Assembly (NCBI GenBank): GCA_028278525.1 | Contig: JANQEE010000049.1 | Coordinates: forward strand, 186,001 to 250,000 | DNA: 64,000 nucleotides | Direction of reading: 5' to 3' | DNA from: Minwuiaceae bacterium | GTDB lineage: Bacteria; Pseudomonadota; Alphaproteobacteria; Minwuiales; Minwuiaceae | Part shown: positions 29,813-38,078 of the stretch, piece after piece | Numbering within the stretch: position 1 is the first letter of the stretch | Layout of the letters: each line of letters starts with the position of its first letter | Translations under genes and position numbers: made by a program | The notes under the pieces: model-generated | Seen by the model: only the letters and a program-made list of their open reading frames with translations | Databases searched by the model: none | What the model was told of the DNA's origin: nothing

Positions 29813-30493
29813 ATGTTTTTGACGAAACTGAAACCGCTCTTCCTGGCGGCCGCGGTTTCCGCCTTCGCCGGTATGGCGACGGAGGCGTCGGCCGCCGTTG
29901 TCCACAACGTTCTTGGCGGCCAGTTGGTCGGCGCCCAGAACGTCGACGTCAATGGCACCTTGTACGATGTCTCGTTCCAGGACGGCAGTTGCGCCGCGTT
30001 GTTCGATGGCTGCGACAACGCGGCTTCGGATTTCGCATTCACCACGCTGGGCGATGCGCTGGCGGCCGCGCAGGCATTGCTGGATCAGGTCTTGCTCGAC
30101 AAGCCGGAAGGCGCGTTCGACACCGATCCGTCCACTATCGCGGGCTGCGGCAGCGCGCTCGTCTGTCTGGCCTTCATCCCCTACGACCCGACCGACCCCG
30201 GTCCGTTTTCGCTCGATGCGACGGCGGCCCAAAACAACGATGATCCGGCGTTGGACGTCGCCTTGAGCATCGGCGGCGCATCGCCTGACCTGGACTTCGG
30301 ATCGATCGAAAATTTCACCTGGGCTGTTTTCACCGCCACCGGCGTGGACCTGCCGCCGGCCGACGTTCCGGCGCCGGGCGCGTTATTGCTGCTGGGCTTC
30401 GCCCTGGCCGGGCTCGGCATCGCCAACCGGAGGGCTCGCGCGACCATCGCAACGGCCGAAGCGGTCATCAGTGCGACAGAAGCTCAAACCTGA
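29813..30493 (+). CDS. PEP-CTERM sorting-domain exoprotein, paralogue A
   Basis: 226 residues: signal peptide FLTKLKPLFLAAAVSAFAG (cleavage near EASAA); a domain beginning GGQLVGAQNVDVNGTLYDVS with cysteines in GSCAALFDGCD; a variable middle; and the C-terminal sorting signal VPAPGALLLLGFALAGLGIA followed by NRRARA. Exosortase is expected to cut at this signal. Unlike its neighbours it carries about 18 extra residues after the basic tail. ATG 29813 is preferred (AAGGGA upstream). First gene of a four-gene run; related to the genes at 31102 and 31764. Function unknown, probably a surface or matrix protein. Confidence 0.85.
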   Translation: MFLTKLKPLFLAAAVSAFAGMATEASAAVVHNVLGGQLVGAQNVDVNGTLYDVSFQDGSCAALFDGCDNAASDFAFTTLGDALAAAQALLDQVLLDKPEGAFDTDPSTIAGCGSALVCLAFIPYDPTDPGPFSLDATAAQNNDDPALDVALSIGGASPDLDFGSIENFTWAVFTATGVDLPPADVPAPGALLLLGFALAGLGIANRRARATIATAEAVISATEAQT

Positions 30494-30512
30494 AATGAGA
30501 AGGAACGGAACC

Positions 30513-31067
30513 ATGTATCGAAACATACGGCGGACCCTGTTCGCCATGGCTGGCCTGGCCGCCCTTGGGATTGCGGCGCCGGCCAATGCGACCCTGATCG
30601 GCGACGATATCGATTTGACCGTCTCGTTAGAGGGCGCGTCCGACAAAATGTTCGCGGCGACGGTGGGGAACGGCATCGAATTCGATCTCGGCGATATCAC
30701 CATCGATGTCGGTGCCTCCCGTATCGATTTCGCGATCGTCGACCCCGACGCCGCCTTCGCAGCAGGCGTTACTTATGCGCTGACCGACCTGGATTGGTTC
30801 GGCATGGCGGGCGAGATCACGGATGCAGTCCTGATCATGTTCCAAGAGGTAGACAGCCAAATTGAATTCACGGCCGATAGCGTGACGCTGGAACGGGGCG
30901 ACTTCAGTCTCGTCGAGCTCGAGGCGGGTCTTTTCGCTTCGATAGAGCTTGTGACGCAACATTCCGGCGGCGGCGGCGACGTTCCCGGACCCGGCGCGTT
31001 GGCCCTATTTGCCGTCGGCCTCGCCGGACTCGGCCTCGCGACCGGAAGAGGTCGCTCGGCTGCTTAG
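30513..31067 (+). CDS. PEP-CTERM sorting-domain exoprotein, unrelated N-terminal domain
   Basis: 184 residues from ATG 30513 (AAGGAACGG upstream). Signal peptide RTLFAMAGLAALGIAAPANA, then an acidic, beta-rich domain without cysteine (IGDDIDLTVSLEG, GNGIEFDLGDITIDVGASRI). A Gly-rich linker GGGGD and the sorting signal VPGPGALALFAVGLAGLGLA with the end GRGRSAA follow. The body does not resemble the three paralogues around it. It lies 19 bases after the first gene and 34 before the next, so it is co-transcribed. Confidence 0.82.
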   Translation: MYRNIRRTLFAMAGLAALGIAAPANATLIGDDIDLTVSLEGASDKMFAATVGNGIEFDLGDITIDVGASRIDFAIVDPDAAFAAGVTYALTDLDWFGMAGEITDAVLIMFQEVDSQIEFTADSVTLERGDFSLVELEAGLFASIELVTQHSGGGGDVPGPGALALFAVGLAGLGLATGRGRSAA

Positions 31068-31101
31068 GAACCTCAACATCCGAACGAAGAGGAGTAGCGT
31101 C

Positions 31102-31749
31102 GTGTTTATCCCAAGACTGAAACCGTTTGTCCTTGCTACGGCCATCGTGGCGTCCGTGGGCCTAATGACTGAGTCCCGCGCCGCAGTGCTGCTCATCGAT
31201 GATACTGGCCAGCTCACCGGCGCCCAGGGCGTCGACGTCAACGGCACGCTCTACGACGTCACCTTCGCTGACGGTACCTGCGCCGGCCTGTTCGACGGCT
31301 GCGACGACGCCGGCGACTTCACCTTCAACAACCAGGCAGATGTCCTTGCCGCGGCGCAGGCACTGCTCGATCAGGTGTTTGTCAACACCGTGTCGGGTGC
31401 CTTCGACGACGACACCGGCCTTACCAACGGCTGCGAGGGCGGCGGAAATTGCTTTACGCACATTCCGTTTGCGATCGCTGATTTCGAGGCCAATGTGCCT
31501 ACCGCTATGGTGATAAACGCCCCAATCGAGGCGGATGACGCCGCTTTGGCAAATATGGTCCCCGAAAATACTCCGACGGAACTCTTTCCACAGCAGAACT
31601 ACGCGCTGTTCGCGGCCACCGGACCCGGCGGCCCGGACACCCCGGGCGCGGACGTGCCGGCGCCTTCCGCTCTGCTGCTGTTCGCGGCCGGCCTGGCAGG
31701 TCTGGCCGCGGCCGGACGCCGCCACCGCCGGGAACGAAACCTGGACTGA
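31102..31749 (+). CDS. PEP-CTERM sorting-domain exoprotein, paralogue B
   Basis: 215 residues from GTG 31102 (AAGAGGAG upstream); longer frames would overlap the previous gene. Signal peptide ending ESRAA; domain TGQLTGAQGVDVNGTLYDVT with GTCAGLFDGCDD and AAQALLDQVFVNTVSG; a divergent middle with two further cysteines; and the ending GADVPAPSALLLFAAGLAGL with a basic tail RRHRRERN. The first third and the last 100 bases are very close to paralogue C, the centre is not. Confidence 0.85.
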   Translation: MFIPRLKPFVLATAIVASVGLMTESRAAVLLIDDTGQLTGAQGVDVNGTLYDVTFADGTCAGLFDGCDDAGDFTFNNQADVLAAAQALLDQVFVNTVSGAFDDDTGLTNGCEGGGNCFTHIPFAIADFEANVPTAMVINAPIEADDAALANMVPENTPTELFPQQNYALFAATGPGGPDTPGADVPAPSALLLFAAGLAGLAAAGRRHRRERNLD

Positions 31750-31763
31750 AGGGATAATTGGAA

Positions 31764-32384
31764 ATGCGTTTGACGAAACTGAAGCCGCTTTTTCTTGCCG
31801 CCACGGTCGCGGCGTTCGCCGGCATGGCGGCGGAGGCACGTGCCGCGGTGCTGCTCGTCGATGATACCGGCCAGCTCACTGGCGCCCAGGACGTCGACGT
31901 CAACGGCACGCTCTACGACGTAACCTTTGCCGACGGCTCCTGTGTCGGCCTCTTCGACGGCTGCGATCAGGCCGCAGATTTCGCCTTCAACAGCAAGGCC
32001 GATGCATTCGACGCGAGTTTAGCGTTGTTGGAACAGGTATTCGTGAACACCGAGCAAGGCAGTTTCGGCGACGATCCCACCCTTATCAGCGGCTGCACGG
32101 ATGCCTTACTCTGCCGAGCGTTTGTTCCTTTTGCGGTATCCGACGTCGTTAACGTCGCTGTCTCCGGTGTCTCGGTTTCGGAGGAGGGACCTATCTTCGC
32201 CATTCTTGAAATAGACGTAGATCCCCTCGCGCCTACCTCCGAACGCGAAATCTACGCGCTGTTCGCCGCCGCCGGGCCCGGCGGCCCGGACACCCCGGGC
32301 GCGGACGTGCCGGCGCCTTCCGCCCTGTTGCTGTTCGCGGCCGGCCTGGCAGGTCTGGCCGCGGCCGGACGCCGCCGGCGTTAG
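31764..32384 (+). CDS. PEP-CTERM sorting-domain exoprotein, paralogue C
   Basis: 206 residues from ATG 31764 (RLTKLKPLFLAATVAAFAG, nearly the same signal peptide as paralogue A). Domain TGQLTGAQDVDVNGTLYDVT, GSCVGLFDGCDQAADFAF, then a variable segment with CTDALLCRAF, and the sorting signal GADVPAPSALLLFAAGLAGL ending GRRRR. The gene follows paralogue B by 14 bases and closes the array. Surface location is inferred from the sorting signal; the role is unknown. Confidence 0.85.
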   Translation: MRLTKLKPLFLAATVAAFAGMAAEARAAVLLVDDTGQLTGAQDVDVNGTLYDVTFADGSCVGLFDGCDQAADFAFNSKADAFDASLALLEQVFVNTEQGSFGDDPTLISGCTDALLCRAFVPFAVSDVVNVAVSGVSVSEEGPIFAILEIDVDPLAPTSEREIYALFAAAGPGGPDTPGADVPAPSALLLFAAGLAGLAAAGRRRR

Positions 32385-32394
32385 CGTTCCGATC

Positions 32395-32433
32395 CCGACG
32401 GCCGGGCGGCCTTTTGGTGGGCCTGGCCGTCGG
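32395..32433 (+). terminator. Stem-loop after the PEP-CTERM array
   Basis: Arms CCGACGGCC (32395-32403) and GGCCGTCGG (32425-32433) pair perfectly with a 21-base loop that can form an inner GGCC/GGCC pair. It begins 11 bases after the last PEP-CTERM stop codon. No U-tract follows, so a processing or stabilising stem is as likely as a true terminator. Confidence 0.4.
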
Positions 32434-32575
32434 AGAGCGGCTCGGGCCACGTATCGCGAACAACCGTCCTCTCCCCAATAAACCGCTTGCCGGTTGCGCC
32501 TCGTCGGTAGATCATCGCCTGTCAGGCAACCAGTAGAATAGCCGACCGACGTCAACAAAATGGGGAGGGGGGACG

Positions 32576-33487
32576 ATGCCGACGGAGCCGGGCGCCTGGC
32601 CCGCAAAGACCAGGGAACTTCACAACCACCATTTCGATTCCACCATCTGGGACGATTTCCGGTTCCGCGACGACGATATCGTCATCTCGACCTACGCCAA
32701 GGCCGGCACCACCTGGATGCAGCAGATCATCGCGCAGTTGATGTTCAACGGAGCGGAAGGGCTGGAGGTGGCCGAGATGTCGCCCTGGTTGGATCTTCGC
32801 GTGCCGCCGAAGCAGGTCAAGCTGCCGGCGGTGGAGGCGCAGACGCACCGCCGCTTCGTCAAGACGCACCTGCCGGTCGACGCGCTGGTGTTCTCGCCGA
32901 AGGCCAAATACATCTACATCGGCCGCGACGGCCGCGACGTGGTCTGGAGCCTGTACAACCACCACGCCAACGCCAACGACCTCTGGTACGAAGCGCTGAA
33001 CGACACGCCCGGCCGCGTCGGCTCGCCGATCGAGAAGCCGCCCGAGTCCGTCCGGCAGTATTTCCTCGACTGGCTGGAGAAGGACGGCCATCCGTTCTGG
33101 TCGCTCTGGGAGAACGCGCGAAGCTGGTGGGCGATCCGCGATCTGCCCAACGTCCTGTTCGTGCATTTCGCCGATTTGAAAAAGGACATGCCGGGCGAGA
33201 TCCGCCGGATCGCCGCCTTCCTCGACATCGCGATAGACGAGGCGGCCTGGCCCGCGATCCTGGAGCATTGCAGCTTCAAGTACATGAAGGCCAACGCCGT
33301 GAAGTCCGTGCCGCTCGGCGGCGCCTTCTGGGACGCCGGCGCGGAAGTCTTCATCCACCGCGGTGAAAACGGCCGCTGGCGGGACGTGCTGACCGAGGCG
33401 GATTGCGACGCCTACGAAACGAAAGCGCTGCATGAACTGGGCGCCGCCTGTGCCCGCTGGCTTGCGGAAGGCGGCCCGGCGGACTGA
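32576..33487 (+). CDS. PAPS-dependent sulfotransferase
   Basis: 303-residue cytosolic enzyme of the Sulfotransfer_1 family, moving sulfate from PAPS to a hydroxyl or amine. The 5'-phosphosulfate loop is YAKAGTTWMQQII (residues about 40-52), the 3'-phosphate strand is YIGRDGRDVVWSLYNHH, a catalytic His is likely in KTHLPVD, and the C-terminal PAPS loop is GENGRWRDVLTE. ATG 32576 has GGGGAGGGG just upstream. The acceptor is unknown; a small phenol or alcohol is usual for this cytosolic type. It is a single gene, convergent with the next. Confidence 0.88.
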   Translation: MPTEPGAWPAKTRELHNHHFDSTIWDDFRFRDDDIVISTYAKAGTTWMQQIIAQLMFNGAEGLEVAEMSPWLDLRVPPKQVKLPAVEAQTHRRFVKTHLPVDALVFSPKAKYIYIGRDGRDVVWSLYNHHANANDLWYEALNDTPGRVGSPIEKPPESVRQYFLDWLEKDGHPFWSLWENARSWWAIRDLPNVLFVHFADLKKDMPGEIRRIAAFLDIAIDEAAWPAILEHCSFKYMKANAVKSVPLGGAFWDAGAEVFIHRGENGRWRDVLTEADCDAYETKALHELGAACARWLAEGGPAD

Positions 33488-33545
33488 ACGGCGCCCACAG
33501 GTTCGGGATGTTCCTGCCGCCGGGCGCGGTACGCCGGCCGGTTCG

Positions 33546-34577
33546 TCAGCCTGAGGCCTTGCGCAGCATCGGCAACACCTTGTCGCCGAGCAGTTCGATG
33601 GTTCTGAGCACGACCGCCTGATCCATGCCCATCCACTGTATCCGGGTTATCAGCCTGTTGTAGCCGGTCGCCTCGGCAAGGCCCGCCAGTTCTTCCGCGC
33701 ATTGTTCCGGCGAGCCGATGATGACCCGGCCGGCGATCAACTCGTCGAAATCGAGTTGCGCCTTGCCGGCGCCGACGACGTCGGTGAACAGGCCCCATTG
33801 ACCGAAGACCTTGTAGCTGGCGGCGACAAACGGGCCTGCCTCGCGGATCGCGGTCTCCCGGTCCGGGGCGACGACGATGTTGCGCAGCAGCGGGAACTCC
33901 GCCGGCATGTCCTTGCCCAGCGACGCCAGGGTTTCGCGAAAGACATGCGCCTGCTCGACGATCACGTCCTTCACCAGATGGGACGACGCGACCCAGCTAT
34001 CGCCGACGGCGGTGTCCGCTAGTTTGGCTGCCCGTTCCACGGCTTTCGCGACGCTGCCGCCGAACCAGAACGGCGGCCGAGGCTGCTGCGCCGGCTTCAG
34101 CGCGAGCGTCACGTCCTCGATTTGGAAATGCTTCCCGGAAAACGTTACCCGCTCTTCGGTGAACAGCCGCCGGATCAGTGTCGCACCTTCCAGAAACCGG
34201 CCGATCCGTTTGCCGTGGTCCAGGCCCAGGAGCTTGAATTCGTCCTCCTGCCAGCCTGGCGCGACGCCGAGCCGCAGTCGTCCGCCGCAGGTGGCGTCCA
34301 CCAGAGCGGCCTGCTGCGCCACAAGCAGTGGATGGTAAAGCGGTAGGACCAGCATGCAGGTGGCAAGCGACATGCCTTCCGCCGCCGGCGCGAGGTGCAT
34401 CAGCGTTTCCATAGCCGGAAGCCAGGCCGCCTCGCCGTAACAAAGGTGGCTGCCGATCGCCACGCCGTCGAAGCCCGCCTGTTTCGCAAGCCGCACCTGC
34501 TCGACATGCTCGGCCAGGCGCTGTTGCATCGACTCGCCCGGGCGATGCTCGGCGCTGATGAACAAACTCAATTTCAT
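33546..34577 (-). CDS. LLM-class (luciferase-like) flavin-dependent oxidoreductase
   Basis: 343-residue TIM-barrel enzyme of the bacterial luciferase-like superfamily, using reduced FMN or F420. Typical segments: the N-terminal strand KLSLFISAEHRPGES, VRLAKQAGFDGVAIG, VAQQAALVDATCGGRLRLGVAPGW, PPFWFGGSVAKAVERAAKLAD, and the end region VIIGSPEQCAEELAGLAEAT. The substrate cannot be predicted. It is preceded by about 130 bases without a gene and convergent with the sulfotransferase; a functional link between the two is not shown. Confidence 0.87.
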   Translation of the reverse strand: MKLSLFISAEHRPGESMQQRLAEHVEQVRLAKQAGFDGVAIGSHLCYGEAAWLPAMETLMHLAPAAEGMSLATCMLVLPLYHPLLVAQQAALVDATCGGRLRLGVAPGWQEDEFKLLGLDHGKRIGRFLEGATLIRRLFTEERVTFSGKHFQIEDVTLALKPAQQPRPPFWFGGSVAKAVERAAKLADTAVGDSWVASSHLVKDVIVEQAHVFRETLASLGKDMPAEFPLLRNIVVAPDRETAIREAGPFVAASYKVFGQWGLFTDVVGAGKAQLDFDELIAGRVIIGSPEQCAEELAGLAEATGYNRLITRIQWMGMDQAVVLRTIELLGDKVLPMLRKASG

Positions 34578-34710
34578 GTCGCTTCCCCTCTCGGGACCAG
34601 CGACTGATCATATCAGTACGGCGCGGTTCCGCCCCGACGATGGGTAATAGCTCGGTCAAGAAATCGTCCGATGGCTCGCACGGTTTCTTCCGGCTGTTCG
34701 AATGCCCGCC

Positions 34711-35445
34711 CTAAACCGGCCCATCGATCGCGACTTGCAGCTTGCCCGTGACCCCATGCTTGTCGATCAGGCCGGCGACCAGCCCGCTTGCCTTGGCGTC
34801 GGCGATGAACGCCTGGGCGAAGGCGTTCAGGGCCGCGCTTTCCGGCTTGGTCCCGATCGACTGTTGCACCGTCGTGTAGCGCCCCGCCAGCACGCGCGCG
34901 CCTGGCAGCGTCGCGGCGTTCTCCGTCAACGCCGGTACCAGCCCCGCCAGAGCGTCCAGTTTCTCCGTCCTGAACAGTTCCAGCGCCCCGGCCAGCCCCT
35001 TGGCGCGGCGGAGTTCCGCATGCTTCAGCGTGCGGGTGAGATAAAGGTCGTAGGCAGCGCGTGCCGACACCGCGATCTTCACCCCCGGCCTATCAACGTC
35101 CGCGACCGACTGAGACGGCGAGTCCTCCGGCACCAGGTAGCTCGTCTCGATCTCCACGTAGGCGTCGCAGAACGCCACCGTCTCGGCCCGCTTCGGCTCG
35201 GCCGCGATCAACGCGATGTCCCAGGCGTCGCCGGTCACCGCATCCGCGACCTCGCCGGGTGAGGGGAAAGTGACGTAGTCGACCGTAACGCCGAGCCGCT
35301 CGGCCAGCGCCGCCGCCATGTCGGGCGCCACCCCCTGCGGTTCGCCGTCCGGGCCGGTCCCGGTCACCAGCAGCATGTTGCCCAAGTTGATGCCGGCGCG
35401 GAGCGTGCCGGGCACCGTCAGGTCGGAGAGCGCGTCGTCGGTCAT
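34711..35445 (-). CDS. SBP_bac_3-type solute-binding protein lacking a signal peptide
   Basis: 244 residues of the amino-acid-type periplasmic-binding fold: GTLRAGINLGNMLLVTGTGP, GVAPDMAAALAERLGVTVDYV, AWDIALIAAEPKRAETVAFC, KIAVSARAAYDLYLTR, and a C-terminal lobe ending in a long helix. It starts MTDDALSDLTVPGTLRAG with no hydrophobic segment, so it should stay in the cytoplasm unless the true start is far upstream, for which no coding sequence is seen. No permease or ATPase gene is adjacent. It may be a ligand sensor or a decayed transporter part. Confidence 0.8.
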   Translation of the reverse strand: MTDDALSDLTVPGTLRAGINLGNMLLVTGTGPDGEPQGVAPDMAAALAERLGVTVDYVTFPSPGEVADAVTGDAWDIALIAAEPKRAETVAFCDAYVEIETSYLVPEDSPSQSVADVDRPGVKIAVSARAAYDLYLTRTLKHAELRRAKGLAGALELFRTEKLDALAGLVPALTENAATLPGARVLAGRYTTVQQSIGTKPESAALNAFAQAFIADAKASGLVAGLIDKHGVTGKLQVAIDGPV

Positions 35446-35505
35446 GGTTGCACCTTCGGCGGAGAAGCGGATCGCCCGCGACGATCCGCTTTTCCCGGCC
35501 GGAAA

Positions 35506-36948
35506 TCAATCCTCTGTCGGCGCGACCTCCGCCTCCCGCCGCGCCGGCGTCAGCCGCCCGCCCAGCGCGTACCAGTCGAAGTTCCGCGTCACGTACATCG
35601 CCGCGGCCAGCAGGACCAGCAGCAGCAGGCTGCCCATCAGCAGGGCCCGGTCTTCCGCCTGCACGGTGATGAACAGATAAAGGTACACCGCCGCCAGCAG
35701 CCCGCCGAGCAGCAGACCCTTGGCCCGGCTCTCGGTGATCGTCGCGGCGTAGAGCGCGACCAGCAGCACGCAGGCCGCCGCCGCCAGCCCGAAGGCGGGC
35801 GCGAAGCCGACCACCTCCGCGAGCGATACCTGCAACAGGAAGAACAGCGTCACCGCCGCGCCGACGAACAGATACTGCACCGCGTGCAGCCGCCGCCGCC
35901 CCAGCGCCTCGAACACGAACAGCGTGCCGAAGGTGACGATCACGAACAGCATCCCGTATTTCACCGACCGCTCGCTCATGCGGTAGAAGTCGACCGGGTT
36001 GATCAGCCGGGTGCGCACCACGTTGTCGCGGATCTGCTGCGCCAGCACCTGGGCGCCGCCGTTGTCGTCGCGTAAGACCTGCGGCAGTCCGCGCGCCAGG
36101 TGGGAGACCTGCCATTCCGCGGCGAAACCGTCCGCCGCCACCTCGTTGGCGACGGGGAGCTGTAAGCCGCTGAAGCTCGGATGCGGCCAGTCGCCGGTCA
36201 GCGAAAAGACGCTCTCCCGGCCGAGCGGCACGAACCGCAATTCCCCGCTGCCCTTCAGCCGGATATCGAAGGCGTAGTCCACCGGCCCAGCGCCCGGCTG
36301 CAATTTTGGCAGCGGTGCCTGGATCCAGCCGGAACTGCCCGGCACGCTCTGGTGTAGGCGCTCGCTCCGCACGTCGAACGGAATGGTCTCGCCGCCCCAG
36401 TCCAGCACCGGCGCATTGGCGCTGCCGCGCAGGTCGGAAAGATGCACCAGCAGCGTCGCCTGGTCCCACAGCACGCGCGCGTCCGGCTCGACGGGCAGTG
36501 TATCGGCCGCCGGCACCCGGACGCTGCCGCGGGCCTCCGCATCGGCCGTGAACAGCAGCGCCTCGTAGATGCCGCGCCGCCGCGTCTGGCTGGTCAGGCC
36601 GGCCGCGATCTTCTGCTGTTCCGGCAGGATATAGAGGTTGTGGCGGAACCACCGAGTCTCTTCGATATAGACCGGTTTCGCGTCCGTATAGTCCGGCGCC
36701 CGCACCTTGACCTGTTTGGACTCCTCGACCGGCAGCAGCAGGATCGGCCCGGCGATGGTCTGCGACCGGCCCCAGCTCGCGCCGAGGTCGCTCGTCACCG
36801 CCTCGCTCAAAAAGGCCCGCTCGGTAACCACCGATCGCACATATTCGAACGCGACCAGCATCATTAGCGCCAGCACGCCGAGCAGCGCGAGTTTGAACAG
36901 CGCCGCATGGCGCGCGAGAAACGGCGTTTCGCTTCGTCCGTCATCCAT
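35506..36948 (-). CDS. creD: Inner membrane protein CreD
   Basis: 480 residues. One N-terminal helix (LFKLALLGVLALMMLVAFEYV), a large extracytoplasmic domain (about 45-320) and a C-terminal bundle of five helices (about 330-455). Family features are seen in ERAFLSEAVTSDLGASWG, the segment GPILLLPVEE, and NPVDFYRMSERSVKYGMLFV. CreD is linked to envelope integrity and beta-lactam or colicin response in E. coli, but the molecular role is not known. The partner genes creA, creB and creC are not beside it. 60 bases upstream of the solute-binding gene on the same strand. Confidence 0.9.
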   Translation of the reverse strand: MDDGRSETPFLARHAALFKLALLGVLALMMLVAFEYVRSVVTERAFLSEAVTSDLGASWGRSQTIAGPILLLPVEESKQVKVRAPDYTDAKPVYIEETRWFRHNLYILPEQQKIAAGLTSQTRRRGIYEALLFTADAEARGSVRVPAADTLPVEPDARVLWDQATLLVHLSDLRGSANAPVLDWGGETIPFDVRSERLHQSVPGSSGWIQAPLPKLQPGAGPVDYAFDIRLKGSGELRFVPLGRESVFSLTGDWPHPSFSGLQLPVANEVAADGFAAEWQVSHLARGLPQVLRDDNGGAQVLAQQIRDNVVRTRLINPVDFYRMSERSVKYGMLFVIVTFGTLFVFEALGRRRLHAVQYLFVGAAVTLFFLLQVSLAEVVGFAPAFGLAAAACVLLVALYAATITESRAKGLLLGGLLAAVYLYLFITVQAEDRALLMGSLLLLVLLAAAMYVTRNFDWYALGGRLTPARREAEVAPTED

Positions 36949-37160
36949 AGCATATGCCCCCAGGCCGGATGGTTCGGCGCGGCGGCCAATACGCTACCCC
37001 CACGCTACTCCCGCTGTCGGTCCCGCCGTTTATCGCCGCCGTTTGTGGCGCTCGCGTGGCAGGCCGGTGTCGATTGTAGGGAAATTGTACAACGCCGAGC
37101 GGAATTCCAAACCCCGCGCACTTTCGCTACGCTATCGCGAGGCAGAGGAGGGAAGGCGCC

Positions 37161-38078
37161 ATGGCCTATCGCGGACTGGAGACGTTGCCGTTCGTCGGCG
37201 AGGCGGAAATCGCGGCGGCGCTTGACTCGCTGCCGCTGATCGACGCGATGGAGCGGGCGATGATCGCCTTTTCCGCCGGCGAGGTCGCGCAACCGGTCCG
37301 CCAGATGGTGCCGGTCCCCGGCCACGACGCCATCATCGCCGCCATGCCCGCGGTGGGCGAGGCCATGGCCGTCAAGGTCGTCACCCTCTATCACGGCAAC
37401 GCCGGCACCGACATCCCCACCCACCAGGCGGTGATCCTGCTGTTCGACAAGGCCAACGGCTCGCCGCTCGCCGTCCTCGACGGCCGCCTGATCACCGAGA
37501 TGCGCACGGCCGCCGGCTCGGCCGCCGCCGCGCGCAGGCTCGCCGTCGAAGAGCCAAAGGTCGTCGCGATCCTCGGCAACGGCGTCCAGGCCCGCGCCCA
37601 CGCCAAAGCGCTCGCCGCCGTCCGCCCATTCGACGAGCTCCGCCTCTGGGCCCGCAACGCGGAAAAGGGCCGTGCGGTCGCTGAGGAGATCGGCGCCGTC
37701 TTCCACCCCGACGCGGAGCAGGCCGTCCGCGACGCCGACATCGTCGCCTGCACCACCTCGGCCACCGAACCGGTGCTGCAAGGCGCCTGGCTGAAACCCG
37801 GCGCCTTCGTCACCGCCGTCGGCTGGAACACCCTGGACGGCCGCGAACTGGACGACACGGCCATGGCCAACACCGTCATCGTCGAGTCCGTCGACGCCGC
37901 CCACAACCAGGCCGGCAACATCAGAGGCTCCGGCTGCGCCATCTTCGCCGAGATCGGCGAGATCTACGCCGGCGCAAAAGAAGTGCCCACCGGCGCCACC
38001 GTGATCTACGATTCCGTCGGCATCGCCATCATGGACGCCGCCGCCGCCAAGCTCGCCTACGACCTGACCAGAGGGTAG
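37161..38078 (+). CDS. Ornithine cyclodeaminase/mu-crystallin family protein
   Basis: 305-residue NAD(P)-dependent enzyme of the ornithine cyclodeaminase, alanine dehydrogenase and ketimine reductase group. Residues 1-120 form the dimer domain with LITEMRTAAGSAAAARRLA. The Rossmann part has VVAILGNGVQARAHAKAL and DIVACTTSATEPVLQGAWLK. The catalytic Asp of true cyclodeaminases is expected near VESVDAAHNQAG. Whether the substrate is ornithine, alanine or a cyclic imine is open. Single gene, divergent from creD across 212 bases. Confidence 0.86.
   Translation: MAYRGLETLPFVGEAEIAAALDSLPLIDAMERAMIAFSAGEVAQPVRQMVPVPGHDAIIAAMPAVGEAMAVKVVTLYHGNAGTDIPTHQAVILLFDKANGSPLAVLDGRLITEMRTAAGSAAAARRLAVEEPKVVAILGNGVQARAHAKALAAVRPFDELRLWARNAEKGRAVAEEIGAVFHPDAEQAVRDADIVACTTSATEPVLQGAWLKPGAFVTAVGWNTLDGRELDDTAMANTVIVESVDAAHNQAGNIRGSGCAIFAEIGEIYAGAKEVPTGATVIYDSVGIAIMDAAAAKLAYDLTRG

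Noticed and set aside
31186-32376. CRISPR-like or microsatellite interpretation of the repeats at 31-32 kb
   Set aside because: The repeats are the coding ends of two paralogous genes, too long and too few for a CRISPR array.
32576-34577. Sulfotransferase and LLM oxidoreductase as one pathway
   Set aside because: They are convergent, have no shared promoter, and neither substrate is known.
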